Assembly (NCBI GenBank): GCA_002353275.1 | Contig: DEJH01000038.1 | Coordinates: 1 to 5,796 of the forward strand | Direction: 5' to 3' | DNA from: Caryophanales bacterium UBA2753 | GTDB lineage: Bacteria; Bacillota_I; Bacilli_A; RFN20; CAG-826 | Length of the DNA: 5,796 nucleotides | Shown: positions 5,720 to 5,796 of the stretch, in pieces | How the letters are laid out: every line of letters begins with the position of its first letter | How positions within the stretch are numbered: the first letter of the stretch is position 1 | The notes under the pieces: generated by a model | The model's database searches: none | What the model saw: only the letters and a program-made list of their open reading frames with translations | Told to the model about the DNA's origin: nothing | Program-made: the position numbers and the translations under genes

Positions 5720-5725
5720 ATTATA
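5720..5725 (-). promoter_or_regulatory. possible -10 box of the structured RNA
   Basis: The minus strand reads a consensus TATAAT. A start near 5712 would put about 50 bases before domain A. No good -35 box lies 17 bases upstream. Confidence 0.4.
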
Positions 5726-5770
5726 GGGTTATTTTTTATCCCATATATTTATATTTAGTTAGTACAAAGT

Positions 5771-5776
5771 ATTATA
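5771..5776 (-). promoter_or_regulatory. alternative -10 box of the structured RNA
   Basis: This is another consensus TATAAT on the minus strand, giving a start near 5764. Its -35 hexamer would fall at or just beyond the window edge, so it cannot be assessed. Confidence 0.35.
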
Positions 5777-5796
5777 AGGCAAACGCACGAAATTCA

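Noticed and set aside
1..5796. CRISPR array, tRNA or rRNA genes
   Set aside because: There are no regularly spaced repeats with unique spacers, no cloverleaf with a TTC arm, and no rRNA-like segments. The only tandem repeats are the 10-bp units at 5234-5268.

Overview
The window looks like DNA from a low-GC Gram-positive bacterium (Bacillota or a Mollicutes-related lineage). The protein genes are strongly AT-rich, Shine-Dalgarno sites are purine-rich, and tryptophan is encoded by TGG, so there is no sign of TGA recoding. This placement rests on composition only.

Positions 1 to about 725 are the left part of an IS110-family insertion sequence, read on the minus strand. It holds the first 159 residues of a DEDD transposase with all four catalytic acidic residues, preceded by about 245 bases of non-coding left end. 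That left end folds into the layout expected of an IS110 bridge RNA: a 5' stem-loop, then two guide hairpins with identical CUUUGA apical loops. The 5' strand of the first hairpin carries an 11-base match to the DNA just outside the element. The 3' strand of the second is complementary to the first bases inside it. Together they place the left end at about 722-727, some 30 bases before the next gene.

Positions 755-3548 are a two-gene plus-strand unit with a 17-base overlap. The first gene encodes a small signal-anchored protein facing outward. The second encodes a SNF2-family DEAH ATPase that itself starts with a transmembrane segment and has a helix-hairpin-helix-like linker. A membrane-tethered SNF2 motor with a co-translated exported partner is unusual, and its function is unknown to me.

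Positions 3535-5217 are a minus-strand gene converging on the SNF2 gene, with a 14-base overlap. It encodes an AAA-type ATPase with a C-terminal PD-(D/E)XK-like nuclease fold. Its upstream region holds three 10-bp direct repeats and a perfect 16-bp palindrome.

Positions 5316 to about 5725 look like a structured non-coding RNA on the minus strand, ending in an intrinsic terminator. It is visibly richer in GC than the genes. It consists of two homologous domains in tandem, each closed by its own perfect stem, with matching internal helices and compensatory base changes between them. I do not recognise it as a named RNA family. It and the membrane SNF2 operon are the best candidates here for something undescribed.
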